Made by a program: the position numbers and the translations under genes. From assembly GCA_023390335.1 (NCBI GenBank), contig JAEWCZ010000092.1, positions 1-23,501 of the forward strand: 23,501 bases of DNA, in the 5' to 3' direction. Shown here piece after piece: positions 8,904-18,835 of the stretch. The notes below the pieces were generated by a model. It made no database searches and was not told the DNA's origin. It was given only the letters and a program-made list of their open reading frames with translations. Source of the stretch: Bacillota bacterium (GTDB taxonomy: Bacteria; Bacillota; Clostridia; Acetivibrionales; DSM-1351). Each line of letters opens with the position of its first letter. Position 1 is the first letter of the stretch.

Positions 8904-9420
8904 GCACTATCCCTTACCTTCCCGTTAACCATGATTAAAGCAGAGCCCCTTTTCTCCCACTGTTTGTGTTATCAGTGGTTCGTAGATACTATGGACTCCT
9001 CCGACTCCTCATACCGCTTCTTCAAGAATTTCGTGTGTACACTTATATCCCGAATTACATGTTTATGGAGCATGACGATATGAGGTCTCTTCTGTTCCGT
9101 CATCACCTGTCTTAACATTCCGTTTCCTCTACACCGAAGGGTTCTTCAACGTTGCTTTTCCAGTATCTTCACGTCTTCCATGGTCTTCGTCAGAAAGTCA
9201 ATGACTCGACTCCCTCTTGCCCTCTTTCGAGGTCTAAGGTAACGATGCTACAGAATTCACTTAATGTTACGGACTGTTAATTTGCACCCATTTCACATAG
9301 GCATACCTCGCTTCAGCACAATCAGTCACCCAAGAGCACTGGAGGCTTGCTACAAGGCTCACTGGCGATTACCTTGACCGGACTTTCACCGGCAAGCTGA
9401 TGACAGCTTTCAGAACACAC

Positions 9421-9435
9421 AACTTTCATGACTTA
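9421..9435 (-). other. Intron-split spacer, 5' half
   Basis: These 15 nt between the predicted intron start (9420) and the repeat at 9436 are the first half of the interrupted spacer as read in the crRNA sense. They contain the likely IBS1 (GAAAGTT) just before the splice site. Confidence 0.7.
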
Positions 9436-12400
9436 ATTTCAATACATCTCATGTTTTGGTTCTATAGTGTTTGCTAGCATATATATTTGCACGTTATCTC
9501 ATTTCAATACATCTCATGTTTTGGTTCTATTGATACAGATCCTTTTATCATGCCGGCAAGGAAAATTTCAATACATCTCATGTTTTGGTTCTATCAAGTC
9601 AATGTGGATTTGGGGCTAGATGGCATAGCATTTCAATACATCTCATGTTTTGGTTCTATCTTGAAGAGGAGGTTGATAGTAAATATTATTTACCATTTCA
9701 ATACATCTCATGTTTTGGTTCTATATTAGTTCTCTTCGTTTCATAGTATTTCCTCCTTAATTTCAATACATCTCATGTTTTGGTTCTATAGTGTCACTTG
9801 TTAATTCATTACCACTGAAATCCTCATTTCAATACATCTCATGTTTTGATTCTATTTAGTCTATACTAGTCAGCCACTTATTAACAGGGAATTTCAATAC
9901 ATCTCATGTTTTGGTTCTATTGTCATGTATCAATTATTAGCATGACAGGCACATATATTTCAATACATCTCATGTTTTGGTTCTATAAATAGCGGGTCAA
10001 CTAGCTAAAGATGTCTATGAATTTCAATACATCTCATGTTTTGGTTCTATGAGGCCGTGGTAAGAATTTGTGAGTTCTGTCGGACATTTCAATACATCTC
10101 ATGTTTTGGTTCTATATTAGCCAGTGTCATAAGCTTGCCAAGCAATATATATTTCAATACATCTCATGTTTTGGTTCTATCTAAAGAAGCAACTGTAATT
10201 CTTAATGGAACAGACAAATTTCAATACATCTCATGTTTTGGTTCTATAAATAACATAACTCTAAAAGGAAATTATATCTACAGATTTCAATACATCTCAT
10301 GTTTTGGTTCTATCTGCACCGTTGTCCCTTACTGTTACATTTTTATAATTTCAATACATCTCATGTTTTGGTTCTATTTCAATCTCCCATTCACCATTTA
10401 ATTTTGCAATTGAATTTCAATACATCTCATGTTTTGGCTCTATAATATCAGGAGCACAAAGAAATTCAGAGAAAAATTATTTCAATACATCTCATGTTTT
10501 GGTTCTATATTTTCTACAAATTCCATAGCATGATTTGCTTTTGCATTTCAATACATCTCATGTTTTGGTTCTATTTTGCACCAAAAACGGATGTTTCAGT
10601 AGTTCCCATATTTCAATACATCTCATGTTTTGGTTCTATTTTAAATCTTCTACATTAAAGCACATTCCAACAGCAATTTCAATACATCTCATGTTTTGGT
10701 TCTATCCATACCGCCGCAGAACCCAATCTTACAATCCAGCATTTCAATACATCTCATGTTTTGGTTCTATCCAGTCCTTAAGCAACAAGGGACTCCTCTT
10801 GGATAAATTTCAATACATCTCATGTTTTGGTTCTATAGGATATGGAATTTGATTTCTTCATCCCTGGTAAATTTCAATACATCTCATGTTTTGGTTCTAT
10901 CATCATCTGCGGCAGCCGGTACAGTGCAGTTAATTATTTCAATACATCTCATGTTTTGGTTCTATATGTTATACTGATTCTTATTTATTCTGGGAATGGT
11001 ATTTCAATACATCTCATGTTTTGGTTCTATGCGTAAGTACAGATAAGCAAGAGGAGCTTTCTCCATTTCAATACATCTCATGTTTTGGTTCTATTTTCAA
11101 TTATTCGGAAATTGATTCTGAGGATAAATTTCAATACATCTCATGTTTTGGTTCTATTATTATACAAATCATTTAACTCAGCATAATAAGATATTTCAAT
11201 ACATCTCATGTTTTGGTTCTATATACTGCCAGGAAAAATTAATTATGCAAAATTGTTATTTCAATACATCTCATGTTTTGGTTCTATTACTGCCATAACT
11301 TCACGCTCTGCCTGTATTTCTATTTCAATACATCTCATGTTTTGGTTCTATCATCTTGCACATCTGATGTCATAGATTTGGCAGAATTTCAATACATCTC
11401 ATGTTTTGGTTCTATATATTAATGATTCTGCAAGTACTGATTCTAATAGACATTTCAATACATCTCATGTTTTGGTTCTATAAATATGCTGTGGTAAGAG
11501 TTGAACTGATTTCAACATTTCAATACATCTCATGTTTTGGTTCTATATTGAATGTCAAATAAAACAGAAATCATAATATACCATTTCAATACATCTCATG
11601 TTTTGGTTCTATCCACAGATTCACTTGAGAAGTGTACCGGGTTAACATTTCAATACATCTCATGTTTTGGTTCTATAAGAGGAACAGATAGCCTTAAATT
11701 TTGACTATACATTTCAATACATCTCATGTTTTGGTTCTATTGATAAAGCTGACTGGTAATAGTTACTGGATATACTATTTCAATACATCTCATGTTTTGG
11801 TTCTATCGGTAAATTCCAATTACTTCACTTCCTTGTCCGGATTTCAATACATCTCATGTTTTGGTTCTATTAATTCAATTATAGCTCAAACTTTGCAGCA
11901 ACACAATTTCAATACATCTCATGTTTTGGTTCTATTCCTTTCTTATTCATAGGCCACCCAGGTAAAGGATTTCAATACATCTCATGTTTTGGTTCTATAG
12001 AAGTATTCAACGAACTTGCAAAGCCTTTTCAGTAATTTCAATACATCTCATGTTTTGGTTCTATAGACGGTGAAAGCACTGTTAAAAATAAGACTACAAG
12101 ATTTCAATACATCTCATGTTTTGGTTCTATAATGTTTCAACTTTATCTCTCACGGTGACCATGTCATTTCAATACATCTCATGTTTTGGTTCTATTGGTT
12201 TAAAAGTAGTCGCATGTATTAACAGTAAGTGATTTCAATACATCTCATGTTTTGGTTCTATAGGTAATTTCTTACCACCTCACCAACTTCATTATCTATT
12301 TCAATACATCTCATGTTTTGGTTCTATCAAATATTATGGAAATTACACTTAATTCACCTACATTTCAATACATCTCATGTTTTGGTTCTATTATTCCCCC

Positions 12401-13173
12401 TTACAGGTATCGCATTAGCTTCTAAATTTCAATACATCTCATGTTTTGGTTCTATGTGTCATTCTTAGTTGTCTTGTCTTTGATTGTTTCATTTCAATAC
12501 ATCTCATGTTTTGGTTCTATAGTTTTTGCGTTTTCAATGTCAGTGCCATTGATTTATTTCAATACATCTCATGTTTTGGTTCTATTTGAGAAATCTAAAA
12601 CAGCTCTTCTAACTGAACGGGATTTCAATACATCTCATGTTTTGGTTCTATTACATATTTATCTGTATCAGCAAGCTTGCTTCCCCTATTTCAATACATC
12701 TCATGTTTTGGTTCTATTATATTGTGCTGTTATTTTGTCAATGCTTTTTAGATTTCAATACATCTCATGTTTTGGTTCTATAAATACTATGACCGTGAGA
12801 TTGGATGCGTTAATAAATTTCAATACATCTCATGTTTTGGTTCTATAGGGAAATCTTGACATAAACCCACTATTAATTTTTAGATTTCAATACATCTCAT
12901 GTTTTGGTTCTATACATATATAAAATCTGATTTGATATGTTTGTATCATTTCAATACATCTCATGTTTTGGTTCTATGCACGTCTGCTATACTTATAGCA
13001 GTAGGGTACAAAAATTTCAATACATCTCATGTTTTGGTTCTATTTTGTTTCATACATTTCAAACCCCATGTTCAATAATATTTCAATACATCTCATGTTT
13101 TGGTTCTATCTTTCAACGATATATACGGCAGTTGAGAATACAAATTTCAATACATCTCATGTTTTGGTTCTAT
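9436..13173 (-). CRISPR. CRISPR array 2, leader-side part, 58 repeats
   Basis: Fifty-eight repeats (first at 9436, last at 13144-13173) and 57 spacers of 34-37 nt. With the 11 repeats at 6787-7471 the array has 69 repeats and 68 spacers, one split by the intron. Every full repeat has the TTTTGG form on the plus strand, never the TTCTGG form of array 1. Rare variants are at 9826 (GATTCTAT end) and 10414 (GGCTCTAT end). The leader lies to the right, so the newest spacers are near 13100. The spacer at 12978-13013 is nearly the same as one in array 1 (4376-4409). Confidence 0.98.
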
Positions 13174-13438
13174 CCGCTTATCTACTACATTTACAAATAT
13201 AGATTACTCTTATTTTTCAGTAAATTCAACACTTACTTCAAATTTTACCAAGCAGTGGCACTTTTTTGTTAAAATCAAGAAACCCTTATATTTAGCGGAT
13301 TACCTTTGCATTGTCATTTTTTACCTGGTAAATATAAAAAATATACATCATTAAGTTATTATATTATGATACAAGAATATATTCGCTTCTCAGGCTTTGT
13401 GGGCCTTTTAGATATATGGAAGTTGTGTATTTCATATT
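13174..13438 (-). promoter_or_regulatory. Leader of CRISPR array 2
   Basis: This AT-rich region of about 265 bp lies between the cas2 stop and the first repeat, the standard place for a leader. On the minus strand a possible promoter is TTGAAT (13224-13229), 17 bp, TAATCT (13201-13206), giving transcription from about 20 nt before the array. The arrangement is the same in the duplicate leader at 5281-5546. Short plus-strand frames across it are not supported as genes. Confidence 0.8.
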
Positions 13439-13738
13439 CTATAAAATTAAATCCTCACCTGTTTTTTTATTTGGCGAGCCTAAAATGTCTTCACCAAAAA
13501 CATTATCATTCATTAATTTTATAATACATACAAAATCCTCTTCTTTATTAATTACATTATTTAACTCATTCTTTAGTTTGATTAATTTTGAAGGTGTCAT
13601 TTCACCTCGAAAAACAGAATACTGAAAATGGGATAAATACTTTTTACACAATTTAAAAACCTTCTGCACTCGCTTCTCATTTACATCATAAAACAGAAAT
13701 GCATAATTATAATTCATGTTTTTCTTATTTACTTCCAT
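13439..13738 (-). CDS. cas2: CRISPR-associated protein Cas2
   Basis: A 99-residue Cas2 that pairs with Cas1 dimers in the spacer integration complex. The fold's first strand is visible as YAFLFYDVNEKRV, with the usual conserved Asp, followed by KVFKLCKKYL, QYSVFRGE and a C-terminal stretch ending in FGEDILG. The start at 13738 shares one base with the cas1 stop (TAATG) and has an AAGGAGGGG site at proper distance inside the end of cas1, so it is preferred to the internal Met at residue 8, although most Cas2 proteins begin close to that residue. It is the last gene of the operon; the leader of array 2 follows. Confidence 0.95.
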   Translation of the reverse strand: MEVNKKNMNYNYAFLFYDVNEKRVQKVFKLCKKYLSHFQYSVFRGEMTPSKLIKLKNELNNVINKEEDFVCIIKLMNDNVFGEDILGSPNKKTGEDLIL

Positions 13739-14736
13739 TACATCCCCTCCTTAACAGAGAAAGGTACAAATTCTTTTCCTTCCATTAAATATTTTATTAA
13801 TTTATAGCAATCCAATTTAATCGCAGTTCGATAGCTGACTTTACGTTTTAATGATGTATGTATAAATACTGATTCGATTCGTTCTTCAAATTCCTGTATA
13901 AAAATGTTTCTGCCTTCTTCATTCAGTATGCAGTAATTAACCTTTTTTTCAAAATGCTTTTCTACTTGCAGTTTTCTATTATTCACCAGGTTGAATATAG
14001 TACGAAATACAATGATAGGTTTGAAAACCTCACACAAATCCAGGCTTAGGGAGAACCTGCCCTCCGTTGGTTCATGCAAAAAACTAATACGCTGGTCAAG
14101 ATGTGTCTGGTAAATAGCAGAGATAGTTTTGGTATATAAAAGTGTGTTTCCAAAGGATATTAAAGCATTGATTGGATTATCCGGCGGACGCCTAACTCTT
14201 TTATCCAAAATAAATTCCTCTGGCAATATATATTTGAACTCCGAATAAAAGCGCTGCCATAAATCACCTTCTACCGCAAGTACGAATTTTATGGAATCTG
14301 CCCGTTCCAATAGGTTATAAAAATCCGTTCTGATAAAATCAATGGTACTTTTCACTTCTTTTTTATTATGCTTATAATAGTGATATAGGACTTCATAGAT
14401 ATTTTCTCCGATTCCTTTTACAATGGCCTTGGCAATTACAAGGCGATCTCTTTCAAAAGCATTCACCTGCTTTATCATCAATTTTCCACTGCTATATTGA
14501 TCTCTTGGAAAAAAAGTGCCGCTGTATCCTTCATAATAATTAAAAAAATGCACGATAATATGGTTTCTTGATAAAAAATCAAGGAGCTTGGAATTAATCG
14601 TCACCTCATTCAAACAATAAATTTCCCTCGTATTTTCAACTGGTATGTAAATATTCTGCTCCCCCTTGCGAAAACACAGGGAATTGTCTTTTCTTGTCAA
14701 TTCTCACATCGATGCAATGTATCTAGTACTTCCCAT
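13738..14736 (-). pseudogene. cas1: cas1 with an in-frame TGA at codon 11 (integrase, possibly translated from a downstream TTG)
   Basis: The best start is ATG 14736, behind a GGAAAGGTGAG ribosome site: M-G-S-T-R-Y-I-A-S-M, then TGA (14706-14704), then ELTRKDNSLCF. Cas1 of this family normally has a glycine before ELxRKDN, so GGA to TGA is a likely single-base nonsense change. From TTG 14700 onward the frame is intact for 320 residues. It carries the Cas1 metal ligands: Glu in AVEGDLW (about 144), His in FLHEP (209), and Asp/Glu in LSLDLCEVFKP (221/224). A product begun at TTG would lack the first strand of the N-terminal domain and has little ribosome site. Spacer integration could be lost, reduced or unaffected (readthrough, or a sequence error). 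It ends one base into cas2. Confidence 0.8.
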
Positions 14737-14768
14737 TTGCCTCACCTTTCCTTTTATATACGCAGATA

Positions 14769-15263
14769 TTAAATATAGCAATATTCATAATAGGCACATT
14801 TTTTACAAGTCGGCTTATTTAATACGGCCGGTACTTCATCCTGAAAAAGCAAATCTTCAACCTCATTGATATAGTAATCAAGCTGCTTTTCATTCTCTTC
14901 ATTTAAACTGACGTAAACTATATTTTTTGTCTGTTTATTCTTTTCAACAAATTCCAGTTTTCCTTCCCTGATTACGCCCTTATTCTTTAATATTTTAAGA
15001 TATAATAATATCTGCCACTTACTAGCTTCCACATCAGCATCTGATTTTTTTATTTCCACCAGATATTTTGATGTTAATCCATCCAGCTTGACATTATCGA
15101 TTTCTATTTCCGAATCTGCCATTTTCATTTCCTTTTCTTCATGCAGTACTTTTCCGATTTTGACACTTTCGCTGTTATCCTCTAAGTTTAGCCGGATTCC
15201 ATGAAGATAGCACTGGCGTTTACAATGAAAATAATAGTTCATTAAAGTTCCGTTTATCTGCAT
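14769..15263 (-). CDS. cas4: CRISPR-associated exonuclease Cas4
   Basis: This 164-residue Cas4 is a RecB-like nuclease with an iron-sulfur cluster; with Cas1-Cas2 it trims prespacers and selects those next to a PAM. Visible features are Cys14 in FHCKRQC, His41 in VLHEE, Asp61, the Glu70-x-Lys72 core in LVEIKKS, Gln84 in SKWQILLYL, and the C-terminal cysteines 153, 156 and 162 in CKKCAYYEYC, which with Cys14 would hold the 4Fe-4S cluster. Length and order are normal for the family. It begins at ATG 15263 after an AAGGGGGG site, and its stop is 32 nt from the cas1 ATG. Confidence 0.95.
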   Translation of the reverse strand: MQINGTLMNYYFHCKRQCYLHGIRLNLEDNSESVKIGKVLHEEKEMKMADSEIEIDNVKLDGLTSKYLVEIKKSDADVEASKWQILLYLKILKNKGVIREGKLEFVEKNKQTKNIVYVSLNEENEKQLDYYINEVEDLLFQDEVPAVLNKPTCKKCAYYEYCYI

Positions 15264-15290
15264 AATACCCCCCTTTTGTATATCAAGTCT

Positions 15291-15320
15291 ATTATCTGAT
15301 ATTCCAGAATACGTAGTAAA
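15291..15320 (-). promoter_or_regulatory. Possible secondary promoter before cas4-cas1-cas2
   Basis: In the 96-bp gap between cas3 and cas4 the minus strand has TTTACT (15315-15320), 18 bp, GATAAT (15291-15296). The match to a sigma-A promoter is moderate. The gap is unusually long for this operon, and a terminator lies upstream between cas5 and cas3, so separate transcription of the adaptation genes is plausible. Confidence 0.3.
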
Positions 15321-15359
15321 AAATCATTTCATTTTTTAACCGAATCCTAACTGAATTTA

Positions 15360-17984
15360 TTAGAGCATGGCTGACTGGTTTTCTAATTTCTCACGATCCA
15401 GCTTACCATTATCAAAATACTGTTCTCCGTCTTCAATATAATAAATTTCGCCAACCTGCCTGTTGTAGGCTATGGGAATTCCTTTTTTAATGTGATAGAT
15501 GAAATAACTCATTTGGCTTTGGATAATCGATTGTCTTACTTTCATTTCAGCATATTTCAGGTTTTTCTCCTGTAATAATTCCTCATATGCCGTCCAGACT
15601 TCCTTCCCGCTTAGCACCTCATCCTCTGAAATCCTGATTTCTCTTGCCAAAAATACAGAAACCTGCCGTTCGTTCTCATTAATCAGATACATTCTCTCAC
15701 TCACTTCCTGCTGATTTAGTCTGCCTGTCTGCTCCCAGAATTCCTGCAGGTTTTTTTTGATATCCAGGGAAAGATTTATCTGCTGTATCTTGTTAAAAAC
15801 TTCTTCATAAAATACGGCAAAGGACTTTTGTGTCAATACATCACGCATTTTGGGGGAATCCAGCGTTAACCCTTTCTCGAGTCTGACATCTCTTCCATAT
15901 ATTGTACGGGGCTCGTCCAACCGAAAGATATACACAATCCCTTCCTTCAGGCAAGAACGGTTTATTCTGCCCATAAACTGTTCTTCCGAATCCAGCATCG
16001 AAATATTCTTAAAACCAACATCCATATTCTGAATGTCTACCCCTGCTTCTATTACCTGAGTAGCAATTAATAAATAGCCTGTTTTCTCCGGCTCTTCTTC
16101 CAGCTCCTTTAGGATATTGTTACGCTCCATGCTATTATCATCCCCTGTCATCAAACGAACCTTGCAGGTTACATCTGGGTCGAAGCATATTTGGCGGAAG
16201 AAATTTTCGGCTGATTTCTTATATAGAAACTCGACCAGTACTTTCTTCCCACCGTTTAAATATTCCTTGATATATTTTGTTAACTGCTCCTCCACTTCCT
16301 GGATTTCCAATAAGTTATAGCGCAATTCTACACGGTTTTTGAATACCGGATGCTGAAAATAACGCTCACGGTCCTTTATGAGTCTTACTGCTTTCGTCTG
16401 CTCCAGGCTAAGCCGGTCCAGGTCCGGGAGAGTTGCTGACATTATGATAATCTTCATATTAAGTACTTCTGCGAATACTTTTAAGAAGTGAATGATTTCC
16501 GTCCATATTTCATTCCGATAGCTTTGAATCTCATCTAATATAATTACACTGTTAGCTATTTGATAAAAACCAAATCCAGATTCTCTTCCTCCGCCAAACA
16601 AAATGTCAAATAAAGTCACATGGGTGGAAAGGGTAATGGGATAATGGAAAAACTGCCGGTCCAGGAGAGCCTTTACATATTCATTTAACTCCTGCTCATC
16701 CTCCTTTGTACCGCTTTCTTTCCTATCCTTTTTATTGCTGCTTGTTGTCCCGATGGGTGTTATAGAATTGACAACCCTTATTTGTTTTATGACTTCCTGA
16801 TTCTGTCCGAATATTTTTTCCAAAGAATGCATGTTTTGCTCTACCAGAGTGTTAAAAGGATAGATATACCATAACTTTTTCATCTCCGTACAAAGCTCCA
16901 TAAGATGAAAACTTAAGTTTAGAGCCGTATTACTTTTACCACTTCCTGTGGGAGCTTCCAGATAAAATATTCTTTCTTCCTTATTCTGAATTAGTTCCTT
17001 TTCCGCCTCCAGAAATAATTCACTGCGGAGGATATTCATATCTCTTTCCCCCCACCAGCTCATCCCCAACTTTTCGTCCTCTGCCCATATCTTTCCTGCC
17101 CTTTTCTTTTCCTGCTGATAAGCCCGGATATTTTGCATTACCATGGATTTTCCGTAACTTTCCATAATATAGCTCATATCCTCCAGGGTTCCATGAGACT
17201 CCGAAACATATGCATCACTATACTCTGTTGTAGCATAATAATCTGAAGCAATCAGCAGCGAATATAGCAGCTTTTCATAGGCATACAAAAGGATACTGCC
17301 CTCTCCGTCCTTCGGACAGCATTTTTCCAGCTCTGTCCGTACTCTTTTTCCATAACCATCTTTCATAAAATCTGCTTCTTTCGTCAGAAATTTACCAAAT
17401 TCACCGACTATGATTTCCCAGTTATCTTTGTAATCCTTTGTCAGGAAAAAGTCTGATATGAATTTATCCAACTGCTCGAGGGAGCTGTGATGCCTGGATA
17501 TAATATAAGCGTTGACATAGGTTAAAAGCCTGAACTGATCTCTGATTTCTTTGGCATAATCCTTGCTCTTAGGCAGATAATACTCCAAATAAAAAACCGC
17601 TGAAATCAGAGAGTGTCTTGAATCAAACTCAATTCTTCCTCTTTCCCTGGAGAATTGTGGATTCATCATCTTATCTTTCTGAAAAAGAGGGTTCAACTTG
17701 CCGATATCATGAAAGGTTATGGTATTTAAGAGCATATCCCAGAACAATTCCAGCTCTTCACTCCCACACCCAGCAAACCATTTTTTTTGGAAATTAGAAA
17801 ATACCGCTTCCAATCCTTTCTCTTTCACGATATTTTTAAAATGATATACGCAACGCTGCGTATGCTCGGCAATGGTCTCATCCTTAGAACGTTTCAGATT
17901 TTCCTCTGTCTTTTTATGCGCATAAAAGTTATATTCCGGATTCAGCATACTGCTGATAAGAACCGGTTCTCTGTTTATTAGCAT
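15360..17984 (-). CDS. cas3: CRISPR-associated helicase-nuclease Cas3
   Basis: An 874-residue Cas3 with both expected parts: an N-terminal HD nuclease and a superfamily 2 helicase. It is recruited by the Cascade R-loop, then unwinds and degrades target DNA. HD residues are His41, His92-Asp93 with Lys96 (FHDIGK), His124 and His165-His166 (SRHHSS). Helicase motifs are Walker A APTGSGKS (344-351), DEIQ in place of the usual DEAH box (484-487), SATLP (516-520), ATQVIEAGVDI (641-651) and GRINR (672-676). No motif is missing and the frame is complete. It starts at ATG 17984 after AGGAGG at 17993-17998. It follows cas5 by 107 bp, and that gap carries a terminator-like hairpin. Confidence 0.96.
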   Translation of the reverse strand: MLINREPVLISSMLNPEYNFYAHKKTEENLKRSKDETIAEHTQRCVYHFKNIVKEKGLEAVFSNFQKKWFAGCGSEELELFWDMLLNTITFHDIGKLNPLFQKDKMMNPQFSRERGRIEFDSRHSLISAVFYLEYYLPKSKDYAKEIRDQFRLLTYVNAYIISRHHSSLEQLDKFISDFFLTKDYKDNWEIIVGEFGKFLTKEADFMKDGYGKRVRTELEKCCPKDGEGSILLYAYEKLLYSLLIASDYYATTEYSDAYVSESHGTLEDMSYIMESYGKSMVMQNIRAYQQEKKRAGKIWAEDEKLGMSWWGERDMNILRSELFLEAEKELIQNKEERIFYLEAPTGSGKSNTALNLSFHLMELCTEMKKLWYIYPFNTLVEQNMHSLEKIFGQNQEVIKQIRVVNSITPIGTTSSNKKDRKESGTKEDEQELNEYVKALLDRQFFHYPITLSTHVTLFDILFGGGRESGFGFYQIANSVIILDEIQSYRNEIWTEIIHFLKVFAEVLNMKIIIMSATLPDLDRLSLEQTKAVRLIKDRERYFQHPVFKNRVELRYNLLEIQEVEEQLTKYIKEYLNGGKKVLVEFLYKKSAENFFRQICFDPDVTCKVRLMTGDDNSMERNNILKELEEEPEKTGYLLIATQVIEAGVDIQNMDVGFKNISMLDSEEQFMGRINRSCLKEGIVYIFRLDEPRTIYGRDVRLEKGLTLDSPKMRDVLTQKSFAVFYEEVFNKIQQINLSLDIKKNLQEFWEQTGRLNQQEVSERMYLINENERQVSVFLAREIRISEDEVLSGKEVWTAYEELLQEKNLKYAEMKVRQSIIQSQMSYFIYHIKKGIPIAYNRQVGEIYYIEDGEQYFDNGKLDREKLENQSAML

Positions 17985-18044
17985 TTTTTTCTCCTCCTAT
18001 ACCTGGCTGTCAAAAGGGTGCGGTTAGTTTTCAATCATTCTCTT

Positions 18045-18078
18045 AAAAAAGACCGGAACTCTTCGTCTGCTCCGGCCT
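18045..18078 (-). terminator. Terminator-like hairpin between cas5 and cas3
   Basis: On the minus strand AGGCCGGA (18078-18071) pairs with TCCGGTCT (18057-18050), 8 bp with one G-T, around a 13-nt loop, followed at once by six T residues. It lies in the same direction as the operon. Partial termination here would give more Cas6-Cas8-Cas7-Cas5 than Cas3 and adaptation proteins. Confidence 0.6.
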
Positions 18079-18091
18079 TTACAATTTGGTG

Positions 18092-18832
18092 TTAAAGGAA
18101 TACTATTGTTTCTTCATCCGGCTGATAAACAGGACCATCATAGCGTTCAACCGGAAGGTTACTGTGAGTAAAAGTGCAGTACTGATACATCTGTGTTTCC
18201 TGTTTCAATGCTACCGGAAGACTCTCTTCATATTTGAATACCGGAATATCTTCATATTCCTCTTCAAAATCGGTTATATCCCCATGGGAAACCTTTTCCT
18301 TTAAACATAAGGAATCAATCTTCTTAAAACCACTTACATCCTTACAGTCTTTCAAAGATCTAACGCCAGTTATGTCGGCAGGGTGGTCATTCTTCCCCAG
18401 ATAGGGAAGATAGATACATCTGTGGGACAGTAAATCATCCGCCACCTTCTCCGCCTCTTCACAGTCTACCGCCACATAGATATCCCAGGATGGATTTTCA
18501 AGCCATTGTTCTTTGACAATCAAATTTCCGCCCTGTTCTTCCGAAGCGTATCCTACCGAATTGTTAAACCATTGTATTTTTTTTCGTATAAACCCATTTT
18601 CATTACGTGGAACAATTCCGAGGTGGAGTTCCTTTAACTTTTCATAAAATTCAGGGTATCCTGTTCCTTTTGCCTCCATAGAGGAATAACCTTTATATCC
18701 CCTGATTGCACCGAACATTCCCAATAAAGCTACTTTATGAATATTTCCATAGGTAAAGGAATAATAGGTATTCACTTCCGGCTTTTTAAAAAATGCGGTT
18801 CTTCCCCCCAGGGAAAATTTTAAGATATCCAT
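18092..18832 (-). CDS. cas5: CRISPR-associated protein Cas5, type I-B
   Basis: About 246 residues. Cas5 caps the 5' handle (ATTGAAAT) of the crRNA in the type I-B surveillance complex. The N-terminus has the typical RAMP start: LKFSLGGRTAFFKKPEVNTY, then YGNIHKVALLGMFGAIRGYKG (about 29-49), the glycine-rich conserved block of Cas5h-type proteins, and LGIVPRNENGFIRKK. ATG 18832 is chosen because GAGGTG lies 6 nt before it; a GTG one codon upstream (18835) is also possible and would sit directly against the cas7 stop. It is the last gene of the effector block. Confidence 0.93.
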   Translation of the reverse strand: MDILKFSLGGRTAFFKKPEVNTYYSFTYGNIHKVALLGMFGAIRGYKGYSSMEAKGTGYPEFYEKLKELHLGIVPRNENGFIRKKIQWFNNSVGYASEEQGGNLIVKEQWLENPSWDIYVAVDCEEAEKVADDLLSHRCIYLPYLGKNDHPADITGVRSLKDCKDVSGFKKIDSLCLKEKVSHGDITDFEEEYEDIPVFKYEESLPVALKQETQMYQYCTFTHSNLPVERYDGPVYQPDEETIVFL

Positions 18833-18835
18833 CAC

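Larger units (their letters stand above)
7491..9420 (-). mobile_element. Group II intron inserted in a CRISPR spacer
   Basis: The minus strand starts with GTGTGTTCTGAAAGC at 9420, fitting the GUGYG start of group II introns. A long structured 5' region (domains I-III) extends to about 8910, the reverse transcriptase gene occupies domain IV, and a domain V hairpin at 7541-7572 has the AGCCGTGTG...CACGGTTT pattern with a short AGAA-like loop. A domain VI stem follows (AGACAATGG with CCATTGTTT), and the element ends in AC at 7491, giving about 1930 nt. The 5' exon ends GAAAGTT, and GACTTTC at 9199-9193 could be EBS1 (seven pairs, one G-U). The intron has the same orientation as the array transcript, so splicing would restore a normal 34-nt spacer. 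Confidence 0.92.

Noticed and set aside
6972..13272. Open frames in array 2 with FQYISCFGSI repeats
   Set aside because: Same cause as in array 1: the repeat itself has no stop in these frames.
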